Assembly (NCBI GenBank): GCA_013335535.1
Contig: JAAXVL010000023.1
Span: 1 to 38,780, forward strand
Length of the DNA: 38,780 nt
Origin: Azonexaceae bacterium
GTDB taxonomy: Bacteria > Pseudomonadota > Gammaproteobacteria > Burkholderiales > Rhodocyclaceae
Direction of reading: 5' to 3'
In this document: piece by piece, positions 8,774 through 16,937 of the stretch
Layout of the letters: the number at the start of each line of letters is the position of its first letter
Position numbering within the stretch: the stretch's first letter is position 1
The notes under the pieces: generated by a model
Database searches by the model: none
What the model was told of the DNA's origin: nothing
Seen by the model: the letters and a program-made list of their open reading frames with translations, nothing else
Program-made: the position numbers and the translations under genes

Positions 8774-9865
8774 TCAAGAGGGATGAGGAGAGGTGCTGAC
8801 GCGCAACTGATAGGCGAGTATCTGGGCTTGCGTCAGGGTGCGTAAGTCCCCACCGGCCTGCGCGCAGTGCGCCCAGTCAACGATCAGGTCAAGCGCCTCG
8901 GCTAGGCGCAGGGCGGGATGCCAATCCAGGCCGTGCGCCGCCTTCGAGATATCCAGCTTTAGATAGCCCGCCTCGTGCGGATGGTCACTGCCATCGATCT
9001 GCCAGTGGGCGTCGTCGCCCCACTTTTCGGCCAACTGGTGGACGATCCACTCGACTGGACGGGCATCGTCGGCGTGCGGACCGAAGTTCCAAGCTTCGGC
9101 AAAGGCTGGCCCTGCCGTGCACAGCTTTTCCGCCAGCATCAGGTAGCCGCGCAACGGCTCCAATACGTGCTGCCACGGGCGTGTGGCTTGCGGGTTGCGC
9201 AGCACTACCGCCTCTCCCCGGGCAAAGGCGGCGAGAACGTCGGGAATCAACCTGTCCGCCGCCCAGTCGCCGCCGCCGATGACATTGCCCGCGCGCGCCG
9301 TGGCCAGGGCGACCTGGTGATCGCCGTGCCTGGCGGCATTGAAGAAGGAGTTTCGGTAGGCGGCGCTAACCAATTCGGCGCAACCCTTGCTGTTGCTGTA
9401 GGGATCATAACCGCCCATCGGCTCGTTCTCGCGGTAGCCCCAGACCCATTCTCGATTCTCGTAGCACTTGTCGGTGGTGACATTGAGCACGCCGCGCACT
9501 GACGGCGTCTGGCGCACCGCTTCGAGCAGATACACCGAGCCCATGACATTGGTCGAATAGGTCTCAATCGGATCGACGTATGAACGACGCACCAGCGGCT
9601 GGGCCGCCATGTGGATGACAATTTCTGGCGCCACTTGGCGCATCGCGGCAGCGAGCGCGGCGCCATCGCGGATGTCGGCGATGATCGAAGTCATGCCTTG
9701 GCCGACACCGGCCACCTCGAACAGGCTGGGATCGGTCGGTGGCGCCAGCGCGTAACCGGTCAGTTCGGCGCCCATCTGCTGCAGCCAGAGGCTCAGCCAG
9801 CTGCCCTTGAAGCCGGTATGACCGGTCAAAAAGACCTTGCGGCCACGCCAGAATTCAGGATTCAT
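8774..9865 (-). CDS. rfbG: CDP-glucose 4,6-dehydratase
   Basis: 363 residues. Converts CDP-D-glucose to CDP-4-keto-6-deoxy-D-glucose using tightly bound NAD. Nucleotide-binding GHTGFKG at residues 15-21, active-site VTTDKCYEN at 129-137, and Tyr156-x-x-x-Lys160 in YSNSK. The open frame extends upstream to 10246, but the extra residues are Arg/Pro-rich shadow of rfbF. The ATG at 9865 gives the normal family length and N-terminus ([19 protein letters not shown]) and overlaps the rfbF stop as ATGA. High GC content here matches the core genome better than the downstream cassette genes. Confidence 0.95.
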   Translation of the reverse strand: MNPEFWRGRKVFLTGHTGFKGSWLSLWLQQMGAELTGYALAPPTDPSLFEVAGVGQGMTSIIADIRDGAALAAAMRQVAPEIVIHMAAQPLVRRSYVDPIETYSTNVMGSVYLLEAVRQTPSVRGVLNVTTDKCYENREWVWGYRENEPMGGYDPYSNSKGCAELVSAAYRNSFFNAARHGDHQVALATARAGNVIGGGDWAADRLIPDVLAAFARGEAVVLRNPQATRPWQHVLEPLRGYLMLAEKLCTAGPAFAEAWNFGPHADDARPVEWIVHQLAEKWGDDAHWQIDGSDHPHEAGYLKLDISKAAHGLDWHPALRLAEALDLIVDWAHCAQAGGDLRTLTQAQILAYQLRVSTSPHPS

Positions 9866-10638
9866 TCCCAGACCTTCCACGGCGCCTGACCGGACTGCCA
9901 CAGCTCTTCGAGATAATTTTTGTCGCGCAGGGTATCCATCGGTTGCCAGAAGCCGTCGTGCGTAAAGGCCTTGAGTTGGTTGCCGGCTGCCAAGGTTTCG
10001 AGCGGCTGGCGCTCCCAGACTTCCTGGTCGTCGCCGATCAGTTCGATGACCTGCGGCGAGAGGACAAAAAAGCCGCCATTGATCAGGCCACCGTCGCCCT
10101 TTGGCTTTTCCTTGAAGGAGATTACTCGCTGGTCGGGCAGGATGTCGATGGCACCAAAACGGCCGGGTGGATAGGTCGCAGTCAGCGTCGCCGGCATGCC
10201 ATGGGCGTGGTGAAAGGCAATTAACTCGGCGATATTGACATCGCAAACACCGTCACCATAGGTGAAGCAGAAGGCCTCTTCGCCCTGCAGGTAGGGGGCG
10301 ACGCGCTTCAGGCGACCTCCAGTCATGGTGTCGTCACCAGTATCAACCAGCGTGACGCGCCACGGTTCGGAGAAACGCTGATGCACTTCCATCTTGTTAT
10401 GCTGCATGTCGAAGGTAATGTCGGACATATGCAGAAAGTAGTTGGCAAAATACTCTTTGATAACGTAACCCTTGTAGCCACAACAAATGATGAAGTCATT
10501 GATCCCGTAGTGAGAGTATGTCTTCATGATGTGCCACAGAATGGGCTTGCCACCGATTTCGACCATTGGCTTTGGGCGCGTAGACGTTTCTTCGCTAATT
10601 CTTGTCCCCAAACCTCCTGCAAGTATGACTGCTTTCAT
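9862..10638 (-). CDS. rfbF: Glucose-1-phosphate cytidylyltransferase
   Basis: 258 residues. Makes CDP-glucose from CTP and glucose-1-phosphate, the entry step for CDP-3,6-dideoxyhexoses. N-terminal signature [14 protein letters not shown] with the [18 protein letters not shown] segment following (residues 21-38), diagnostic of RfbF/DdhA. The start at 10638 is chosen because MKAVILAGG is the family N-terminus; the frame is open 10 codons further. GGAG lies about 12 bases upstream. First gene of the sugar cassette; the 194-base gap to galE (10639-10832) probably holds its promoter, but I could not identify convincing -35/-10 boxes there. Confidence 0.95.
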   Translation of the reverse strand: MKAVILAGGLGTRISEETSTRPKPMVEIGGKPILWHIMKTYSHYGINDFIICCGYKGYVIKEYFANYFLHMSDITFDMQHNKMEVHQRFSEPWRVTLVDTGDDTMTGGRLKRVAPYLQGEEAFCFTYGDGVCDVNIAELIAFHHAHGMPATLTATYPPGRFGAIDILPDQRVISFKEKPKGDGGLINGGFFVLSPQVIELIGDDQEVWERQPLETLAAGNQLKAFTHDGFWQPMDTLRDKNYLEELWQSGQAPWKVWE

Positions 10639-10832
10639 ATTCCAAGCTTCTCCATTTAGCCCAGGCACACCATCTGAAATTCAACAATCGAACAATTAGC
10701 GAACCAAGTGCATGTCTCGTAAACAACATCTAAGCTCATAACAACACTTTCAAGTGTTTCCTTCAACAAGCCTTCACGGGCATGCACCGATAACGAAAAT
10801 CCCCATGAATACCGATCAACCCGAAAATCAAG

Positions 10833-11837
10833 TTAGCGGAACCCATTCGGATTCTCGCTTTGCCAGTGCCACGCATCAACGCACATGGCATCCATATCTC
10901 GTTCCGCTCGCCAATTGAGTAGCTTGGCGGCAAAAGCTGGATCGGCGTAACAAGATGCGACGTCACCAGTACGGCGCGGTGCCAGGTCGTACGGTATTGG
11001 GCGGCCGCTGGCTTTTTCGAATGCTTTGACGACGTCGAGTACGCTGTATCCGGTACCTGTGCCTAAATTCACTTCGAAACATTGCGCCTCGCTCAGGCGT
11101 TCCAAAGCCTTGAGATGGCCGAGAGCCAGGTCGACGACATGGATATAGTCGCGCACGCCTGTGCCGTCAAGCGTCGGGTAGTCGTTGCCCCAGACCTTGA
11201 GTTGCTCGCGCCGGCCGACGGCGACCTGGGCAACGAAAGGCATCAGGTTGTTCGGAATGCCTTGCGGGTCTTCGCCGATCAGGCCGCTTTCGTGCGCGCC
11301 GACCGGATTGAAGTAGCGCAGGATGCCGATCCGCCATGATGGGTCGGAGCGGTAGAGGTCGCGTAGCATGTCTTCGATGACGAGCTTGGTGCGGCCGTAG
11401 GGGTTGGTGGCCGACAGCGGGTGATCTTCGGTCAGCGGCAGGCGTTGCGGCTCGCCGTAGACGGTGGCAGAAGAACTGAAGACTAGGGTCTTGACGCCAC
11501 ACTCGCCCATCGCGCCGAGCAGACGGTGCGTGCCGATGACGTTGTTGTCGTAATACTCAAGCGGCTTTTCGACTGATTCGCCGACCGCTTTCAGCCCGGC
11601 AAAATGGATGACAGCCTGGCAGTCGAACTGACGCAAGGCGGCTGCCACGGCCGCTTGGTCACGAATATCACCCTCGACGCAGTTAACTTTCTTGCCGGTG
11701 ATGGTCTCGACGCGTTTCAGCGATTCCGGATGGCTATTGGAAAAGTTGTCAAAGACAACCACTTCCTGACCGGACTGGAGAAGTTCGACGCAGGAATGCG
11801 AGCCGATATAGCCAGCCCCGCCGGTCACGAAAATCAT
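10833..11837 (-). CDS. galE: UDP-glucose 4-epimerase
   Basis: 334 residues. Interconverts UDP-glucose and UDP-galactose in the cytoplasm, supplying galactose units for surface glycans. [12 protein letters not shown] (residues 3-14) binds [11 protein letters not shown] at 121-128 and Tyr147-GRT-Lys151 form the catalytic set; NPYGRTK and [10 protein letters not shown] are typical GalE elements, and the protein ends in the usual WQSENPNG manner. ATG at 11837 preceded by GGTGA six bases upstream is favoured over a GTG one codon earlier. It stands alone between the rfb cassette and ligE, with 98 bases separating it from ligE. Confidence 0.95.
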   Translation of the reverse strand: MIFVTGGAGYIGSHSCVELLQSGQEVVVFDNFSNSHPESLKRVETITGKKVNCVEGDIRDQAAVAAALRQFDCQAVIHFAGLKAVGESVEKPLEYYDNNVIGTHRLLGAMGECGVKTLVFSSSATVYGEPQRLPLTEDHPLSATNPYGRTKLVIEDMLRDLYRSDPSWRIGILRYFNPVGAHESGLIGEDPQGIPNNLMPFVAQVAVGRREQLKVWGNDYPTLDGTGVRDYIHVVDLALGHLKALERLSEAQCFEVNLGTGTGYSVLDVVKAFEKASGRPIPYDLAPRRTGDVASCYADPAFAAKLLNWRAERDMDAMCVDAWHWQSENPNGFR

Positions 11838-11935
11838 CACTGTTCACCGCTAAAAATAAAGGTGGGATTTTACCTTCTCGAGCACCGCGGCGCATTAGGA
11901 TAAAGGTAAAGAATTCATGCTGCCGACGCGCTGGG

Positions 11936-12772
11936 CTACTCGTCTCGAATACGCAGGAAACTGGCAAATCGGGGCAAACCTTTGGCCGTCAGGTCGCGAT
12001 AGCGATAAGTGACCGTTGTGCCCTGCGCCGGTGGCGCATGCCGTTGGGCATCCGAGAAACCCGACCCCAACAAGAAAATCTTGCCCTCCGGCGTCCGCAC
12101 TTTCAAGGCGCCCAAGGCCCCGGAGAAACGCCCCTTGCCAGCCTGATGGCCGATGACCACGGCTTCGGCGTCCTGCCATGGTTTCATCTTGAGCAGCACA
12201 TCGCTGCGCCCGGTTTCGTAGGGCGCATCGGCCAGATGGAGCATGAGGCCCTCACCTCCACCCCTCACCACTTCATCGAAGTGCTTTTTGAGATTGCCAC
12301 GGTCAACCGGAAAAAACTGCTTAATTTCAAATAACCACGGGACGTTGGCCTGGCGCACCAGCTGCCGTATCTGCTCGGCGCGCTCACTGAATGGGCCTGG
12401 CGCGCCTGGCAATTCGAAAATCATGTAACGCACTTCGCGCCAGGCAGCATCGTCGGGAATCTCGCGCCGGACGATGCCGGAAACCCGCTCGAACTGACCA
12501 CGGGCGATCCATAGTTCGCCGTCGAGCGGCTGCTTCGGCAGACCGGCGAGAAACCAGTCCGGTGCGTTGATGGTTTTTCCGCTACGAAAGCGCAGCGATT
12601 GACCATCCCAGATCGCCCGCACACCATCGAGTTTTTCGCTGGCGAGATAGCGTGAAACGTCGACCTGCTCACGATAGACATTGGCCAGCAAAATGGCCGG
12701 CGCTTCTGCCGCAGCGAGGACTGGCAGCGTCAGCGCCAACCCGATGAGCAGCGCCTGAAGCAGCCGGGACAT
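11936..12772 (-). CDS. ligE: LigE-type ATP-dependent DNA ligase, exported
   Basis: 278 residues. Minimal ATP-dependent ligase of proteobacteria that seals nicks in double-stranded DNA. A cleavable signal peptide (MSRLLQALLIGLALTLPVLAAA) indicates a periplasmic location, as in the LigE family. Motif I is SEKLDGVRA with the adenylated Lys47; DGELWI, GGEGLML and LLKMKPW correspond to motifs III, IV and V; the OB-domain follows and extra domains of larger ligases are absent. The family has been linked to competence and extracellular DNA. The start overlaps the tyrA stop by one base (TGATG). It carries one copy of the dispersed TTTTCCGGTTGACCGTGG motif, encoding FPVDRG. Confidence 0.92.
   Translation of the reverse strand: MSRLLQALLIGLALTLPVLAAAEAPAILLANVYREQVDVSRYLASEKLDGVRAIWDGQSLRFRSGKTINAPDWFLAGLPKQPLDGELWIARGQFERVSGIVRREIPDDAAWREVRYMIFELPGAPGPFSERAEQIRQLVRQANVPWLFEIKQFFPVDRGNLKKHFDEVVRGGGEGLMLHLADAPYETGRSDVLLKMKPWQDAEAVVIGHQAGKGRFSGALGALKVRTPEGKIFLLGSGFSDAQRHAPPAQGTTVTYRYRDLTAKGLPRFASFLRIRDE
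12297..12310 (-). repeat. Dispersed motif copy A (inside ligE)
   Basis: Minus strand reads TTTTTTCCGGTTGACCGTGG across 12297-12316, with CCGGTTGACCGTGG at 12297-12310 as the core. Sense-strand reading in ligE gives FF-PVDRG. One of five copies in this window. Confidence 0.8.
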
Positions 12773-13641
12773 CAGCCCTCGCCGGCCCAGTCGCGCCGCG
12801 CGCGGCGTGCGATGCCGAAGACTTCCTCAAGGCGCTCGCCATCGTTGCGGGCCAGCGCCGTACGCAGTTCGTCGAGTTGCGCCCGGTAGCAATCCAGTTC
12901 GCCGAGCAGCGCTTCGCGGTTGGCGAGGCAGATGTCGCGCCACATTTCCGGATGACTCGCTGCGATACGAGTGAAATCGCGAAATCCGGAGGCAGCAAAC
13001 GTGAAGAACAAGTCGGCATCCTCCCGCACAGCCAGGTCGTGCACCAGAGCATAGGACAGCAGATGCGGCAGATGACTGACCGCCGCGAACACCCGATCGT
13101 GCATTTCCGGCGTCAATTCGTAAATGTCGGCGCCACAGAGCGACCACGCGCGCTTGATGTGGTCGAGCGCATCATCGCTGTTTTCCGGCAGGGAAGTGAC
13201 GACGACTTTCTTGCCTTGATAGAGATCCCAACGCGCTGCGGCTGGGCCGCTGTTTTCGGCGCCAGCAATCGGATGCGCCGGTACAAACTGGCTTATCCGC
13301 TCGCCGAATGCAGCGCGGGCGGCGGCGACGACGTCACCCTTGGTCGAACCGCCATCGGTGACGATGGTATTCGGGCCAAGATAAGGCGCGATACGTTCAA
13401 AGATTTCCGGCATCTGAGCCACCGGCGTCGCCACCAAGACGATGTCGGCATCGCCGATTTCGTGGGCCGGGTTGATGCCGGCGCGATCGATCACACCGAG
13501 TTCCTGAGCCGTGCGCAGCGTCGACGGCGTGCGGCCGAAACCGACGACCTCCTCGACAGCTTCCGCTTCCTTGAGCGCTAGCGAGAACGAACCGCCGATC
13601 AGGCCGGTGCCAAAGACGACGATCTTGCCGAATTCGGCCAT
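12772..13641 (-). CDS. tyrA: Prephenate dehydrogenase
   Basis: 289 residues. NAD(P)-dependent oxidative decarboxylation of prephenate (or arogenate) in tyrosine biosynthesis. IVVFGTGLIGGSFSLAL near the N-terminus is the dinucleotide-binding loop (GxGxxG at 11-16); VTDGGSTKGDVV and FVPAHPIAGAENSGP (substrate-binding region with the conserved His) follow. The frame is open to 13701, but the ATG at 13641 gives the normal family N-terminus. Four bases separate the hisC stop from this start. In related bacteria tyrA is usually followed by aroA-cmk-rpsA; here it is followed by ligE and galE. Confidence 0.93.
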   Translation of the reverse strand: MAEFGKIVVFGTGLIGGSFSLALKEAEAVEEVVGFGRTPSTLRTAQELGVIDRAGINPAHEIGDADIVLVATPVAQMPEIFERIAPYLGPNTIVTDGGSTKGDVVAAARAAFGERISQFVPAHPIAGAENSGPAAARWDLYQGKKVVVTSLPENSDDALDHIKRAWSLCGADIYELTPEMHDRVFAAVSHLPHLLSYALVHDLAVREDADLFFTFAASGFRDFTRIAASHPEMWRDICLANREALLGELDCYRAQLDELRTALARNDGERLEEVFGIARRARRDWAGEG

Positions 13642-13645
13642 GGTT

Positions 13646-14734
13646 TTAGAGCGCCTTCGCCAGCGCCTCGAGGAAACGAGCGTTTTCCGGCTCGGTACCA
13701 ATGGTCACGCGCAGCCATTCCGGCAGGCCGTAGCCGCCGATTGGCCGGACGATAACGCCCTGCTTGAGTAGTTTTTGATTGACGCCAGCACCATCGCCCA
13801 CCTTGAAGGTGACAAAATTGCCATGCGGCTTGATGACTTCGAGCCCGAGTTTTTCGAGGCCGGCAACAATCTGCACCATGCCGCGCTGGTTCAGCTCATA
13901 GCTGGCCTGCAGGAACTCGTCGTCGCCAAGCGCAGCCAACGCACCGGCCAGCGCCAGGTTGTTCACGTTGAACGGCTGGCGAACGCGGTTCATGAGATCG
14001 GCCACCTCGGGCGAGGCCAGTGCATAACCAATGCGCAGGCCGGCCAGGCCGTAGATCTTGGACAGGGTGCGGCAGACGACCAGATTGGGGAAATCCTTGA
14101 TCCAGCCCGCGACATCAACGCGATCAGCCGGCGGCAGGTATTCGTTGTAAGCCTCGTCGAGGACGACCACGACATCCTTCGGCACCGACTCCAGGAAGGC
14201 GCGCACCTCGGCATAGGGCAGGAAATTGCCGGTCGGATTGTTCGGATTGGCGATCCAGATAATCCGCGTATCGGGACGGATTGCGGCGCGCATCGCAGCC
14301 AGATCGTGACCATAGTTTTTGGCCGGGGTCGAGATCAGCTCGGCACCGGTGGATAGCGTCGCCAGCGGATATACGGCAAACGCATGCTGGGCGAAGATGG
14401 CCGAGCGACCCGGCGCCAGGAAAACGCGGGCGACCAGATCGAGCACATCGTTGGAGCCGTTACCGAGTACCACCTGCCCCTGGGTCACGCCGCAGCGTTC
14501 GGCCACCGCCTTTATCAGGTCGAATTGATCGGGATAACGCTCGATACCGCTGATTGCTGCCTCGACCGCATTTTTCGCCTTCGGGCTCATGCCCAGCGGA
14601 TTTTCGTTGGAGGCCAGCTTGACGATGCTTTCAACCGGAATGCCCATTTCGCGGGCCAGTTCGGTGATCGGCTTGCCCGGCTGATAGGCGGAGATGGCAC
14701 GGACGTAAGGCAGCGCCTGATCGGCAAGACTCAT
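13646..14734 (-). CDS. hisC: Histidinol-phosphate aminotransferase
   Basis: 362 residues, fold type I PLP aminotransferase. LASNENPLGMSPKA at residues 40-53 is the family signature, IANPNNPTGNFLP contains the PLP-contacting asparagine, and RTLSKIYGLAGLRIGY holds the Schiff-base lysine. Works in histidine synthesis; in this operon position (between pheA and tyrA, often called hisC2) it may also, or mainly, transaminate aromatic keto acids. Located 9 bases after pheA and 4 bases before tyrA, hence one transcript. Confidence 0.93.
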   Translation of the reverse strand: MSLADQALPYVRAISAYQPGKPITELAREMGIPVESIVKLASNENPLGMSPKAKNAVEAAISGIERYPDQFDLIKAVAERCGVTQGQVVLGNGSNDVLDLVARVFLAPGRSAIFAQHAFAVYPLATLSTGAELISTPAKNYGHDLAAMRAAIRPDTRIIWIANPNNPTGNFLPYAEVRAFLESVPKDVVVVLDEAYNEYLPPADRVDVAGWIKDFPNLVVCRTLSKIYGLAGLRIGYALASPEVADLMNRVRQPFNVNNLALAGALAALGDDEFLQASYELNQRGMVQIVAGLEKLGLEVIKPHGNFVTFKVGDGAGVNQKLLKQGVIVRPIGGYGLPEWLRVTIGTEPENARFLEALAKAL

Positions 14735-14743
14735 TGGTTTTCC

Positions 14744-15847
14744 TCAATAAACGGCAACCGGGTAAGACCCGAGAACTTTCAGATAGGCCGCGTAGCCGGC
14801 CAGTTTTTCCAGCGCAGCCTTGATCGCCGGCTCGTCGTGATGGCCTTCGATATCCACGTAGAAAACGTATTCCCACAAGGCGTTGCGGGCCGGCCGCGAT
14901 TCCAGGCGGCACATCGAAACACCGGCTGTCGACAGCGGCAGCAACAGTTCGTGCAGGGCGCCCGTGCGGTTCGGTGCCGACATGATCAGCGAGGTCTTGT
15001 CGCGACCGGAAATCGCCGCATCGTGCTTGCCGAGAATCAGGAAGCGCGTCGTGTTGTTCGGCTCGTCTTCAATGTTCTCGACCAGCTTGGGCAGGCTGTA
15101 GCGCTCGGCTGCCGCCACACCGGCAATCGCCGCCGTACCGGGCTCGTCGGCCGCCATCTGGGCGGCCAGCGAATTGCTCGACACCGAAATGCGCGGAATG
15201 CCCGGCAGGTTGCGGTTGAGCCATTCGTGACACTGGGCCAGCGACTGGGCGTGCGAATAAACCTTGGTGATCTTGCTCAGATCGGTTTCGTGAGTCAGCA
15301 GGTTCTGGTGGATGCGTAGCACCACTTCGCCGCAAATCTTGAGCGGCGTGCCGAGCAGCAGATCCATCGTCCGGCCGACGGCGCCTTCGGTCGAGTTCTC
15401 GACCGGCACCACGGCGTAATGAGCATGGCCGGATTCGACTTCACGGAACACGTCGTCAATCGACGCCTGCGGCAACAATCGGGCGGCATGGCCGAAATGC
15501 TTGGTCGCTGCGCTGCCGGTAAAGGAGCCGAGCGGGCCGAGAAACGAGATCCCGAGCGGCTCTTCGAGCGACAGGCAGGCCGACATTACTTCGCGGAAGA
15601 AGAAGGTGATGTTTTCGTTCGGCAAAGGACCCGGATTGGCATCCTGCAGGCGGCGCAAAACCTGGGCTTCACGTTCCGGGCGGTAGATATGCCCGGCTTC
15701 GCCATGCTCGGCCTTGATCTCGCCAACCTTCTGGGCGCAACGGGCGCGCTGGTTGAGCAGGCGCAGCAACTCGCTGTCGATACCATCAATTTCGGCGCGC
15801 ACGCCGGCCAGGGCTTTTTGCAAGTCGGTTTGCTGCTGGTCGCTCAT
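14744..15847 (-). CDS. pheA: Bifunctional chorismate mutase/prephenate dehydratase (P-protein)
   Basis: 367 residues in three domains: AroQ-type chorismate mutase at about 10-90 (LAGVRAEIDGIDSELLRLLNQR), prephenate dehydratase at about 95-275 (FLGPLGSFTGSAATKHFG, VPVENSTEGAVGRTMDLLL, TTRFLILG), and a C-terminal ACT domain with the ESRP phenylalanine-binding motif (MCRLESRPARN), so feedback inhibition by phenylalanine is expected. Converts chorismate to phenylpyruvate. Start at 15847, four bases after the serC stop; part of gyrA-serC-pheA-hisC-tyrA. Confidence 0.96.
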   Translation of the reverse strand: MSDQQQTDLQKALAGVRAEIDGIDSELLRLLNQRARCAQKVGEIKAEHGEAGHIYRPEREAQVLRRLQDANPGPLPNENITFFFREVMSACLSLEEPLGISFLGPLGSFTGSAATKHFGHAARLLPQASIDDVFREVESGHAHYAVVPVENSTEGAVGRTMDLLLGTPLKICGEVVLRIHQNLLTHETDLSKITKVYSHAQSLAQCHEWLNRNLPGIPRISVSSNSLAAQMAADEPGTAAIAGVAAAERYSLPKLVENIEDEPNNTTRFLILGKHDAAISGRDKTSLIMSAPNRTGALHELLLPLSTAGVSMCRLESRPARNALWEYVFYVDIEGHHDEPAIKAALEKLAGYAAYLKVLGSYPVAVY

Positions 15848-15851
15848 AAAC

Positions 15852-16937
15852 TCAACCGTTACGTTTGGCGAAATCGTTCATGAAGGCCACCAGGGCCTGC
15901 ACGGCCTCCAGCGACACGGCGTTGTAGATCGAGGCGCGCATGCCACCTACCGACTTGTGCCCCTTGAGGCCGAGCACGCCGGCTGCCTTGGCCTCGGCCA
16001 GGAAAGCGGCATCTAGATCGGCATTGCTCAGAATGAACGGCACGTTCATGGCCGAGCGACAATCCGGATCGACCGGGTTGGTGTAAAAGCCTTCGGAGTC
16101 GTCGATGGCGGAATACAAAATTCGGGCTTTTTCCGCGTTGACCGCAGCAATGCCCGACAAACCGCCCTGCCGCTTGAGCCACTGGAAAACCAGGCCGGCG
16201 ATGTAGATGCCGAAGGTCGGCGGCGTGTTGAGCATCGAACCGTTTTCGGCCATGACGGCGTAATCCATGACCGTCGGGATGTTCAACGGCGCCATGCCGA
16301 GCAGGTCGCGATGCACGACGACCAGCGTCACGCCGGACGGGCCGATGTTCTTCTGCGCGCCGGCGTAGATCAGGCCGAATTTCTCGACATTGACCGGCCG
16401 CGACAGGATATGCGACGACATGTCGGCGACCAGCGGCACGCCGGTATCGGCAATGCGCTCGGCCGGGATTTCAACGCCGTGGATCGTTTCGTTGGTGCAC
16501 ACGTGCAGGTAGGCAGCGAACGGATCGAGCTTGATTTCCTCGGCCACCGGCAGACGGGTGAAGTTGCTGCTCTCGGTCGTCGCGGCACAACGGACGTTGC
16601 CGATGCGCTGCGCTTCCTTGAAGGCCTTCTTTGACCACGAACCGGTCACGATGTAGTCGGCTGACCGACCGGCCAGCAGGTTCATCGGGATCTGCGCGAA
16701 CTGCTGCGTCGCCCCACCCTGCAGGAAAAGCACCTTGTATTGCTCGGGAATGCCCATCAACTCGCGCAGGTCAGCTTCGGCCTGGCCGAGAATGCTGCCG
16801 AACTCCTTGCCGCGATGGCTCATCTCCATGACGCTGCAACCAGCGCCATGCCAGTCGAGCAACTCTTCCTGCGCCTGACGCAGGACTTCCTCGGGAAGAG
16901 CAGCCGGACCGGCGCTGAAATTCCAGATACGGCTCAT
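15852..16937 (-). CDS. serC: Phosphoserine aminotransferase
   Basis: 361 residues, class V PLP aminotransferase. Forms 3-phosphoserine from 3-phosphohydroxypyruvate and also acts in pyridoxal phosphate synthesis. N-terminus IWNFSAGPAALPEEVL and FLQGGATQQFAQIPMNLL are standard; the PLP lysine is in YAGAQKNIGPSGVT. The start codon follows the gyrA stop with no intervening base (TAA-ATG), so it is probably expressed from the gyrA transcript. Confidence 0.96.
   Translation of the reverse strand: MSRIWNFSAGPAALPEEVLRQAQEELLDWHGAGCSVMEMSHRGKEFGSILGQAEADLRELMGIPEQYKVLFLQGGATQQFAQIPMNLLAGRSADYIVTGSWSKKAFKEAQRIGNVRCAATTESSNFTRLPVAEEIKLDPFAAYLHVCTNETIHGVEIPAERIADTGVPLVADMSSHILSRPVNVEKFGLIYAGAQKNIGPSGVTLVVVHRDLLGMAPLNIPTVMDYAVMAENGSMLNTPPTFGIYIAGLVFQWLKRQGGLSGIAAVNAEKARILYSAIDDSEGFYTNPVDPDCRSAMNVPFILSNADLDAAFLAEAKAAGVLGLKGHKSVGGMRASIYNAVSLEAVQALVAFMNDFAKRNG

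Noticed and set aside
9866..10246. N-terminal extension of rfbG of 127 residues
   Set aside because: Arg/Pro-rich translation of rfbF in another frame; the family N-terminus begins at 9865.
10743..10758. Inverted repeat AACACTT/AAGTGTT downstream of galE
   Set aside because: Loop of two bases, no T-run, 75 bases from the stop; too weak to call a terminator.
13681..13700. TTTTCCGGCTCGGTACC in hisC, partly like the dispersed motif
   Set aside because: Only the TTTTCCGG part matches; within chance for GC-rich coding sequence.
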